23,951 nucleotides of DNA from DASWOJ01 sp964242325 (GTDB taxonomy: Bacteria > Pseudomonadota > Alphaproteobacteria > Acetobacterales > Acetobacteraceae), in contig CAXTCI010000074.1 of the NCBI GenBank assembly GCA_964242325.1, positions 1 to 23,951 of the forward strand. The letters are read 5' to 3'. This document shows positions 17,793-23,951 of the stretch, piece by piece. The notes beneath the pieces are model-generated. The model was not told where the DNA came from and ran no database searches. It saw only the letters and a program-made list of their open reading frames with translations. The translations under genes and the position numbers were made by a program. The first letter of the stretch is position 1; each line of letters begins with the position of its first letter.

Positions 17793-18728
17793 TTACGGTA
17801 GCAGACGCGCGACGCCGGTGCGACCCAGGCCCGCGGCCTCAATGCGTATGGCCGTTGCCGGCACGCCGTCGGCGAGCAGCGCCGCCTGGATCGCCCGCGC
17901 CCGGGCCAGGCCGAGCGGCATGGCGGCTGCCTGTCGGTCCGGCCCGGCGTTGTCCGCATCGCCGCCGGCCTGCACGACCATGCCGCCACCCGCCCGCAGA
18001 CCGGCCAGTGCGCGCAGGGCCGGGTCGGCGCTGTCAGGCAGGGCCGCAGAGCCCTGGGCGAAGGCCACCACCGCCTCCGGCAGCGGTTTCGGAGTCGCCG
18101 GTGCGAAGGCAGTGGCGGGCAGGCCAGGCAGTTGCGGGATCGGCGGGGCGCCGGCAGGCAACTGCGGCAACGGTCCGGACGCGGGCGGAGGGGCGCCCGC
18201 TGACGCTGGCGGCGCTCCCTGCCGGGCAGCCGGCGAGGGCGGCGCCGATGCAGCCTCAAGGACGGCCTTTGAGGGCTCATCGGCTGGTGCGGCGGCTGGG
18301 GCAGGGCCGGACGGGGCAGGCCCGGTGGACGCGGGTCCATTGGGCCTGGTCCCGGCAGGCACGGCAGCGGCCGGCGGCGCAGACGCGGCCTTGGCTGCCG
18401 CGACGGCTGCCGTTGCGCCGGCCGGCACGATCGGGTCGCGTGTGGCTGCACGGTCCGTCCGGTCGCGCTCCGCCCTTAACTGTTCGGTCAGCGCACGGCG
18501 GGTGGCGGCGTCGGTCGGCGTGGGCCGCGGCGGCACGGAGGCCAGGTTCGGATACGGGTCCGACGCCCCCGGCGGCGGCGGCCGGTCTTCGGCGATGCGC
18601 CCGCCCTGCAGGCTGTGCCACCAATCCACTGGAGTGTCCTGCGTCAGCTTGCTGTCGTTCAGCCGCTGCACCGCGCTGCATCCACCCAGCAGCCCAACAA
18701 AAAGTAGCAAAACACAACTCTGCCTCAC
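17793..18728 (-). CDS. OmpA-like lipoprotein with a long Pro/Ala-rich linker
   Basis: From the GTG at 18728 the protein has 311 residues. It opens MRQSCVLLLFVGLLGGC, a lipoprotein signal with the acylated Cys at 17, then a conserved-looking VDWWHSLQGGRIAEDRPPPPG segment, a long Ala/Pro-rich low-complexity linker (roughly residues 100-200), and a C-terminal OmpA-like domain (VVAFAQGSAAL, GDADNAGPDR, LGLARARAIQAALLADGV) of peptidoglycan-binding type. It probably links the outer membrane to the wall. An ATG at 18785 in frame would give an unusually long leader of 36 residues before the Cys. It is the first gene of the minus-strand run and divergent from the PHA synthase gene. Confidence 0.78.
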   Translation of the reverse strand: MRQSCVLLLFVGLLGGCSAVQRLNDSKLTQDTPVDWWHSLQGGRIAEDRPPPPGASDPYPNLASVPPRPTPTDAATRRALTEQLRAERDRTDRAATRDPIVPAGATAAVAAAKAASAPPAAAVPAGTRPNGPASTGPAPSGPAPAAAPADEPSKAVLEAASAPPSPAARQGAPPASAGAPPPASGPLPQLPAGAPPIPQLPGLPATAFAPATPKPLPEAVVAFAQGSAALPDSADPALRALAGLRAGGGMVVQAGGDADNAGPDRQAAAMPLGLARARAIQAALLADGVPATAIRIEAAGLGRTGVARLLP

Positions 18729-18870
18729 CAGCCCCGCCGCTTGTCCCGGCCCTGGCGTGCGTCTAGTTACCCGGCTGTCGAACATCGGCCGCCCTGCCCC
18801 ATCCCTGCGCCACGCCATCCCGGCGGATGCTGTGTAGCCCGACGCCGCCGCCAACGGAAAGGACCGCGCG

Positions 18871-20646
18871 ATGCCCGACCTGCCCAACATGCCTCCGTCA
18901 GGCGCCCGCCCAGGCTACCCCCCCGCGCTCGACCGTTCCATCGCCGACATCGCCGCCCGGTCGCAGCGGCTGGTGCGGGATTGGCTGGCCCGGCAGTCGC
19001 ATGAAGCGCAGCCGATCAATGCCGCCCTGGTGGCCAGCGCCTTCCTGGACATGACCGCGCAGCTCATGCGCGACCCCACCCGCGTAGTACGTGCAAGCAT
19101 CGGCTTCTGGCAGGACTACATGACGCTCTGGCAGTCCTCTGCCCGGCGCATGTGGGGCATGGACGCCCCGCCCGTCATCTCCGCCGCTCCCGGGGACCGC
19201 CGCTTCGACGGCGAGGCCTGGAACAGCAGCGAGGTGTTCGGCTTCATCAAGCAGTCCTACCTGCTGTCCGCCCGCTACATCCAGGATGTCACGGGCGGCA
19301 CCGCCGGCCTGGACCCGCACGCGGCGCAGCGGGTGGATTACTATGCCCGGCAATTTATCGGCGCCATGAGCCCGGCCAACTTCCTGCTGACGAACCCCGA
19401 GGCGCTGCGCCGCACGGCCGAGACCGGCGGTGAGAACCTGCTGCGCGGCCTGTCCAACCTGCTGAGCGACCTGGAGCGTGGGCGCGGACGCCTGCTTGCC
19501 GGCGCCGGGCCGTCCCGGCTAGGGCGGGATTTGGCGGCGACGCCGGGCAAGGTGGTGTTCCAGAATGGGCTGATGCAGTTGATCCAGTATGCGCCCGCGA
19601 CGGAGCAGGTGCTGCGCCGCCCGCTGCTGATCGTGCCGCCCTGGACCGGAAAGTTCTATGTCCTGGACCTGCAGCCCCGGAGCAGCATGATCCGCTGGGC
19701 CGTGTCGCAGGGCCACACCGTATTCTGCATCAGTTGGGTGAACCCGGACGAGAGCCTCGCGGACGCGGGGTTCGAGGACTACGTGCGGGACGGCATCCTA
19801 GCCGCATTGGACGCCATCGCGGACGCAACGGGAGAGCAGGAGGTCAACGCCGCCGGCTACAGCGTTGGCGGAACCCTGCTGGCGGCAGCGCTGGCAGGGA
19901 TGGCGGCGATGGGCGATGCCCGGATACGGTCGCTGTCGCTGTTTGCCACGATGCTGGACTTCACCGAGGCTGGCGGCCTCGGCGTGTTCATGGACGAAGA
20001 AGGGCTGCGCTGCCTGGAGGAGCGCCCAGGAGCTCGCGGCGGCATGACGACGCCGACCGGGATGCTGCGAGCCAACGACCTGATCTGGTCCTTCGTGGTC
20101 AACACCTACCTGCTGGGCGCGGAGCCATTTCCATTCGACCTGCTGCACTGGAACGCCGATGCGACCCGGCTGCCGGCGGCCCTGCACGGCTTTTACCTGC
20201 GGCGCATCTACCAAGAGAACCTGCTGCGTGTGCCCGGCGGCCTGACGCTGCTGGATCAGCCGGTTGACCTTGGCCGCGTCACCGTCCCGTCCTATGCCCT
20301 GGCAACGCGCGAGGACCACATCGCGCCCTGGACCAGCGCCTACCGCGGCGCGGCGCTGCTGGGCGGGGAGCGGCGATTCGTGTTGGCCGGCAGCGGCCAT
20401 GTCGCCGGCGTGGTCAATCCCCCGGAGGGCGGCAGATACACCTACTGGATCGGCGGCACCCTGCCCGAAGCGCCAGAGGAATGGATAGCAGGTGCCATCG
20501 AGATGGCCGGAAGCTGGTGGCCGGATTGGCACCGCTGGGTGCTGGCGCAGGATGCAGCCACCGTGCCGGCCCGGGTTCCTGGAACAGGTGGATTGCCGGC
20601 GTTGGAGGATGCGCCGGGCAGCTACGTCATGGTGCGGACGGCATAG
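18871..20646 (+). CDS. phaC: Class I polyhydroxyalkanoate synthase homologue with Ser nucleophile
   Basis: A 591-residue protein matching class I PhaC over its length: the N-terminal PhaC domain, IVPPWTGKFYVLDL, GHTVFCISWVNPDES, FDLLHWNAD, ATREDHIAPW and GSGHVAGVVNPP. PhaC polymerises hydroxyacyl-CoA at the surface of storage granules. The lipase-like box reads GYSVGGT, with AGC coding Ser331 where the family has the nucleophilic Cys (GYCVGG); Asp482 and His510 complete the triad and correspond to Asp480 and His508 of the Cupriavidus enzyme. GGAAAGGA precedes the ATG at 18871. No phaA, phaB or phasin gene is nearby. It may polymerise poorly, or act as a hydrolase or acyltransferase. Confidence 0.9.
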   Translation: MPDLPNMPPSGARPGYPPALDRSIADIAARSQRLVRDWLARQSHEAQPINAALVASAFLDMTAQLMRDPTRVVRASIGFWQDYMTLWQSSARRMWGMDAPPVISAAPGDRRFDGEAWNSSEVFGFIKQSYLLSARYIQDVTGGTAGLDPHAAQRVDYYARQFIGAMSPANFLLTNPEALRRTAETGGENLLRGLSNLLSDLERGRGRLLAGAGPSRLGRDLAATPGKVVFQNGLMQLIQYAPATEQVLRRPLLIVPPWTGKFYVLDLQPRSSMIRWAVSQGHTVFCISWVNPDESLADAGFEDYVRDGILAALDAIADATGEQEVNAAGYSVGGTLLAAALAGMAAMGDARIRSLSLFATMLDFTEAGGLGVFMDEEGLRCLEERPGARGGMTTPTGMLRANDLIWSFVVNTYLLGAEPFPFDLLHWNADATRLPAALHGFYLRRIYQENLLRVPGGLTLLDQPVDLGRVTVPSYALATREDHIAPWTSAYRGAALLGGERRFVLAGSGHVAGVVNPPEGGRYTYWIGGTLPEAPEEWIAGAIEMAGSWWPDWHRWVLAQDAATVPARVPGTGGLPALEDAPGSYVMVRTA

Positions 20647-20973
20647 CCTGCCAGTTGCGGACGCAGCTGGTTGACTTCATCGACTTCCCCGATCCACCGC
20701 TGCGGCACGGCGAGACTTTGGCTGACAACGCTGGTCTCGCCGTCCCCTGACTGGTGCGCTCCTGCTCTTCCCGTAATAGTTAAGCGAAGCTGGAAGGCGC
20801 TGATACCGGCTTAAATGTTGCCTACTTTGACCGTTTTTGCCTTCGCGAGGACGGCAACGACGTCGGGACCGCCGGACTGTGAACACCAGCTTCGCCACTT
20901 TTGCATCGGCATGTCAGACGCAGCTCCCGCAACCAGTACAAGCAGACAGAATTGACTCAGATGAGGTCCAACA
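20647..20973. other. Gene-free interval after phaC
   Basis: About 330 bp with GC near 55% by rough count, lower than the flanking genes. Apart from the hairpin at 20707-20743 I see no gene, promoter or repeat. Short open frames on both strands lack ribosome-binding sites and family features. Confidence 0.55.
20707..20743. terminator. 10-bp perfect hairpin downstream of phaC (possible terminator)
   Basis: ACGGCGAGAC (20707-20716) and GTCTCGCCGT (20734-20743) are exact complements around a 17-nt loop, 60 nt after the phaC stop. No T-run follows, so it may be a Rho-associated or mRNA-stabilising hairpin and not an intrinsic terminator. Confidence 0.4.
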
Positions 20974-21537
20974 TCAAAACAAATCATCAACGCTGCCGTT
21001 GTACAATTCGTTGGCAGCCCGCATCGTGCCAACGTTGGCCATCTGCAGGTAAGGCATGTTGCTCAGCCGTGCCAAAACCTGCTCCGGCGGGATGGTGAAG
21101 GTCGGGCCGGATAGTTGCGCCAGCGCCGCCGCTTGGTTGCCATCCGCCAGGGCGTTGCCGGCTGCGGCAAGCTGGTTCACCACCGCCTGCGACGGCGTGC
21201 CAGGCGGGATGCCCAGTGCCGCACGGACCTCCTGACGGCCTTGGAGCAACTGGTCCTTGGTGAGCGCCGAGATGTTGGACCAACGCGGGGAGGTGTAGAA
21301 CTCCCCAGCGATATAATCCATGGACGCCGCCGCCCTCGCCGCCTCAACCGGTCGGCCATAGGTACGGCCGGCATCGGCGAAGGCCCACTGCGCCTGGTCG
21401 ATCGCCGCCACGTCCGGGTCGAAGCCCAAGCCAAGCTGCCCAGGCGCCAGCCGGGCGGTGTCAGGCACGAAGGGCTGAATGCTCCCGCAAGCGGCAGGAA
21501 GGATGCACACGGCGGCAAGCAGGAAAGTACGGAACAC
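20974..21537 (-). CDS. Small lipoprotein of unknown function
   Basis: A 187-residue protein with a lipoprotein signal: MFRTFLLAAVCILPAACGS, acylated Cys at about 17. The mature part is soluble, Ala/Gln-rich and probably helical, with YIAGEFYTSPRWSNIS and a C-terminal PPEQVLARLSNMPYLQMANVGTMRAANELY stretch. I do not recognise a named family. It should sit in the outer or inner membrane facing the periplasm. AGAGG lies 7 nt upstream of the ATG at 21537. The gamma-carbonic anhydrase gene ends 27 nt upstream on the same strand, so the two may share a transcript. Confidence 0.8.
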   Translation of the reverse strand: MFRTFLLAAVCILPAACGSIQPFVPDTARLAPGQLGLGFDPDVAAIDQAQWAFADAGRTYGRPVEAARAAASMDYIAGEFYTSPRWSNISALTKDQLLQGRQEVRAALGIPPGTPSQAVVNQLAAAGNALADGNQAAALAQLSGPTFTIPPEQVLARLSNMPYLQMANVGTMRAANELYNGSVDDLF

Positions 21538-21564
21538 GACGAGACCTCTTTTGAGAACTGATCC

Positions 21565-22107
21565 CTATCTGGTGCCGCGCAGACCTTTGCGGAAGCGGGC
21601 GGCGCGGTCCTGGTAGTGCAAAGCGATGTGAGCATTCCGCTCACGTTCGTCAGCCGGCATGTCGCGCAGCTTGCGGGCGGGGACGCCGGCCCATAATTCC
21701 CCCGCGCCGATCCGCTTGCCTGGCGCCAGCACGGCGCCGGCAGCCAGCATCCCTTCCGCCTCGATGACGGCGCCGTCCAGCACGGTCGCCCCCATCCCGA
21801 CGAAGGCCCGGTCATGCAGCGTGCAGGCATGGACGATAGCGGCATGGCCGATGGTGACGTCCGCGCCGATGGTGCAGGCATGCTCGACTGCCGGGTTCAC
21901 ATGGACGATCGTGCCGTCCTGCACGTTGCTGCCGGCGCCGACCGTGATGCGGTTGGTGTCGCCGCGCAGCACGCAGCCGAACCAGATGCTGCTGCGCGCG
22001 CCGAGCACCACGTTGCCGATCACCGCCGCATTCGGCGCGATCCAGGCATCCGGTGCAACATCAGGAGCTACGCCGTCCAGCTCCCAAACGGGTCCGTCAC
22101 CCTGCAT
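21565..22107 (-). CDS. Gamma-carbonic anhydrase family protein (left-handed beta-helix)
   Basis: A 180-residue hexapeptide-repeat protein. It carries FGCVLRGDTNRI, SNVQDGTIVHVN and IGHAAIVHACTLHDRAFVGMGATVLDGAVI, then the family end LWAGVPARKLRDM. The three zinc-ligand histidines are in place (His69, His88, His93; the 5-residue spacing of the last two matches gamma-CA). Many such proteins have weak or no carbonic anhydrase activity, so the reaction is not certain. The ATG at 22107 has GGGAG 7 nt upstream and lies inside the last codons of argC (11-nt overlap), showing cotranscription. Confidence 0.92.
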   Translation of the reverse strand: MQGDGPVWELDGVAPDVAPDAWIAPNAAVIGNVVLGARSSIWFGCVLRGDTNRITVGAGSNVQDGTIVHVNPAVEHACTIGADVTIGHAAIVHACTLHDRAFVGMGATVLDGAVIEAEGMLAAGAVLAPGKRIGAGELWAGVPARKLRDMPADERERNAHIALHYQDRAARFRKGLRGTR

Positions 22108-23050
22108 GCGCGAGCTCCCGCACCACCGGCTGGTCCAGTCCCAGCATCAGGCGGATGTTCTGCACTGCGGCGCCAGATGCGCCCTTGCCCAGGTTGTCGA
22201 GGCGCGCAACCAGCAGGGCGTGCCCTGCGGCCTCGTTTCCGAACACCCGCAATTCCATGTCGTCCGTGTCGTTCAGCGCCGTCGCCTCCAGTGCGCCCGT
22301 TCCGGCCGCCGGCGAGACGTGCACGAGGGCGCTGCCGGCATAACGGCCGGCCAGCGCATCGTGCAGGTCCGACAGCCGGGCACGGCCCGGCAGCATGTCA
22401 AGGTGCAGCGGCACCGACACCACCATGCCCTGCTTGGTGTGGATGACCGAGGGCACGAAGATTGGCCGCCGGGTCAGGCGCGCATACTGCTGCAGCTCCG
22501 GCACGTGCTTGTGCTCCAGACCCAGGCCATACAGCTCGAAGGCCGGGCCGCTGTTGGCCTCATGCGCGGCGATCATGGACTTGCCGCCGCCGGAATAGCC
22601 ACTGACGGCATTGACCGACACGGGATACGCCGGATCCAGCAGACCCGCGTCCACCAGCGGGCGCAGCAGGGCGATGGCGCCCGTGGGATAGCAGCCGGGG
22701 TTGGCGACGTTCTGTGCCGCGGCGATGCGGCCGGGCTGGTCCGGCGCCAGCTCCGGGAATCCATAGGCCCAGGCGGGATCGCAGCGGTGGGCGGTGCTGG
22801 CGTCCAGCAGCTTCGGCGCATTGGCGCCGAGGGAAGCCGCCATCGCCACGCTCTCCTTCGCGGCGTCGTCGGGCAGGCACAGCACGACCAGGTCCACGGC
22901 GGCCATCATGTCGCGCCGGGCCGCGGGGTCCTTGCGGTGCTGCGGGTCTATGCTGCGGAGCGCCACGCCGGGCACGTCGGCCAGGCGCTCGCGAATGCCG
23001 AGGCCGGTGGTGCCGGCTTCCCCATCTATGAACACGGTCATGTCAGGCAT
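22097..23050 (-). CDS. argC: N-acetyl-gamma-glutamyl-phosphate reductase (type 2)
   Basis: A 317-residue enzyme of arginine biosynthesis that reduces N-acetylglutamyl phosphate to the semialdehyde with NADPH. Signatures: VFIDGEAGTTGLGIRERL at the N-terminus (nucleotide binding, type 2 form), catalytic Cys120 in NVANPGCYPTGAIALLRPL, VSGYSGGGKSMI, and the EHKHVPEL segment. Type 2 ArgC is the shorter form of about 310 aa, in agreement. The ATG at 23050 has AGGAGG 6 nt upstream and is preferred to the ATG at 23041. The rpsI terminator lies between it and rpsI, ending only 21 nt upstream of the start codon. Confidence 0.96.
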   Translation of the reverse strand: MPDMTVFIDGEAGTTGLGIRERLADVPGVALRSIDPQHRKDPAARRDMMAAVDLVVLCLPDDAAKESVAMAASLGANAPKLLDASTAHRCDPAWAYGFPELAPDQPGRIAAAQNVANPGCYPTGAIALLRPLVDAGLLDPAYPVSVNAVSGYSGGGKSMIAAHEANSGPAFELYGLGLEHKHVPELQQYARLTRRPIFVPSVIHTKQGMVVSVPLHLDMLPGRARLSDLHDALAGRYAGSALVHVSPAAGTGALEATALNDTDDMELRVFGNEAAGHALLVARLDNLGKGASGAAVQNIRLMLGLDQPVVRELAHAG

Positions 23051-23071
23051 GGCGGTCCTCCTATGGACAGC

Positions 23072-23102
23072 AAAAAGGGGGCGATCCCTGCGGACCGCCC
23101 CC
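23072..23102 (-). terminator. Intrinsic terminator after rplM-rpsI
   Basis: On the minus strand an 11-bp GC-rich stem (GGGGGCGGTCC with GGATCGCCCCC, one G-U pair) with a 4-nt loop is followed by five Ts (23076-23072). This is a textbook Rho-independent terminator 28 nt after the rpsI stop. Confidence 0.9.
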
Positions 23103-23130
23103 CCGATAAGCATGGAATGGGTGTGACGGT

Positions 23131-23655
23131 TTACCGCTTGCTGAACTGGAACGAGCGTCGGGCCTTGGCGCGGCCGTACTTCTTGCGCTCCACCACGCGG
23201 CTGTCGCGGGTCAGGAAGCCGGCCAGCTTCAGCACGCCGCGCAGTTCCGGCTCGTAATAGGTCAGCGCCCGGCTGATGCCGTGGCGGACCGCGCCGGCCT
23301 GGCCGGATAGGCCGCCGCCGTTGCAGGTGCACATGACGTCGAACTGGTTGTAGCGGTCGGTGACCAGGAAGGGCTGGGTCAGCAGCATACGCAGCACAGG
23401 GCGGGCGAAGTACTGGGTGACGCGCTTGCCGTTGACGGTGATCTCGCCCTTGCCGGGCTTGATCCACACGCGGGCGATGGCGTTCTTGCGGCGGCCGGTG
23501 GCGTAGCTGCGGCCTTGGGCGTCGCGCTTGGCCTCACGAATTGGCTTGTCGCTCGTCACCAGTGCGGAGGCGACAGCAAGGTCCTTGAGGTCGGCCAGGG
23601 TGCGGGTCTGCTCGGCCGGGGCGGCCGGGGGCAGGTCGTCGAGGGTTTCGGACAT
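23131..23655 (-). CDS. rpsI: 30S ribosomal protein S9
   Basis: A 174-residue S9. The conserved part starts about residue 48: GRSYATGRRKNAIARVWI, GKGEITVNGK, CTCNGGGLSGQAGAVRHGISRAL, and the C-terminal ERKKYGRAKARRSFQFSKR that reaches the ribosomal P-site. An acidic, Ala-rich extension of about 45 residues precedes it, which is common in alphaproteobacteria and makes it longer than the 130-aa E. coli protein. The ATG at 23655 is 6 nt after the rplM stop, so the pair form the standard rplM-rpsI operon. Confidence 0.98.
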   Translation of the reverse strand: MSETLDDLPPAAPAEQTRTLADLKDLAVASALVTSDKPIREAKRDAQGRSYATGRRKNAIARVWIKPGKGEITVNGKRVTQYFARPVLRMLLTQPFLVTDRYNQFDVMCTCNGGGLSGQAGAVRHGISRALTYYEPELRGVLKLAGFLTRDSRVVERKKYGRAKARRSFQFSKR

Positions 23656-23661
23656 ATTGGG

Positions 23662-23951
23662 CTAGACCCTCTTGTTCTTCGGGTTCATGGCGGCGACGTC
23701 CAACGGCTGCGGCTGCTGGCCGTCATGGGGATGGGTCGGACCGGCATAGATATGCAGGTGCTTCATCTGCTTGCGCTGCAGCGGGCCGCGGGTGATCATC
23801 CGCTCGACCGCCTTTTCGATGACGCGCTCGGGGTGGGCACCCTCCAGGCGGCTGCGGACGGTGCGGCCCTTGATGCCGCCGGGGTAGCCGGTGTGGTAGT
23901 AGAACACCGACTGATCCGCCTTGTTGCCGGTGACGCGCACCTTCTCGGCGT
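23662..23951 (-). CDS. rplM: 50S ribosomal protein L13, C-terminal part (runs off the right edge)
   Basis: The last 95 or so residues are present: VRVTGNKADQSVFYYHTGYPGG, the RLEGAHPERVIEKAVERMI stretch, GPLQRKQMKHLHIYAGPTHPH and a short QQPQPLDVAAMNPKNKRV tail. These match the L13 C-terminal half. The reading frame is open to the window edge, so the N-terminus and promoter lie outside. It is followed after 6 nt by rpsI. Confidence 0.97.
   Translation of the reverse strand, partial: AEKVRVTGNKADQSVFYYHTGYPGGIKGRTVRSRLEGAHPERVIEKAVERMITRGPLQRKQMKHLHIYAGPTHPHDGQQPQPLDVAAMNPKNKRV

Noticed and set aside
20811..21032. 73-codon minus-strand frame after phaC
   Set aside because: It overlaps the 3' end of the lipoprotein gene, lacks a ribosome-binding site and shows no recognisable features.

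Overview
This window looks like chromosomal DNA of a GC-rich alphaproteobacterium. Acetobacteraceae (Rhodospirillales) is my best guess, based on overall protein character, an Usg-family gene, a groESL operon with a CIRCE operator, a long alphaproteobacterial S9, and PHA synthase and heme A synthase of the alphaproteobacterial type. A run of exactly 100 Ns (12181-12280) shows it is a draft scaffold. The content is mostly core housekeeping. I see no prophage, CRISPR array, tRNA, rRNA or intact insertion sequence.

Layout. 1-1041: the groES-groEL operon (minus strand; groEL runs off the left edge) with a readable promoter and CIRCE operator. 1154-2859: a small Usg-family gene (plus), convergent with a two-gene membrane/glycosyltransferase unit (minus). 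3083-4071: a small exported protein and a LysE-type exporter (plus). 4267-7723: heme A synthase, TldD protease and a secreted SGNH hydrolase (plus). 7724-8221: a gene-poor stretch. 8222-9991: an SLC13-type permease with RCK_C (TrkA_C) domains (plus), followed by a palindromic dispersed-repeat-like element. 10198-11580: glutamate-cysteine ligase (minus). 11782-18728: a minus-strand run read in the order OmpA-like lipoprotein, alaC-like aminotransferase, homoserine dehydrogenase, unknown low-GC ORF, glpX and, beyond an inverted-repeat pair, recJ. 18871-20646: a PHA synthase homologue (plus). 20974-22107: a small lipoprotein and a gamma-carbonic anhydrase (minus). 22097-23951: argC, rpsI and rplM (minus; rplM runs off the right edge).

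How genes relate. Aminotransferase and homoserine dehydrogenase overlap by ATGA and serve amino-acid metabolism. The unknown ORF begins 1 nt after the hom stop and its own stop overlaps the glpX start by ATGA, so the block reads as one transcript. argC and the gamma-carbonic anhydrase overlap by 11 nt. rplM-rpsI ends in a strong intrinsic terminator lying only 21 nt ahead of the argC start codon.

The most notable points are a PHA synthase with Ser in place of the nucleophilic Cys, the low-GC unknown ORF wedged into the hom-glpX junction, a second CIRCE-like site upstream of the groESL promoter, the terminator/argC arrangement, and two repeat elements. I found no clear previously undescribed multi-gene system.
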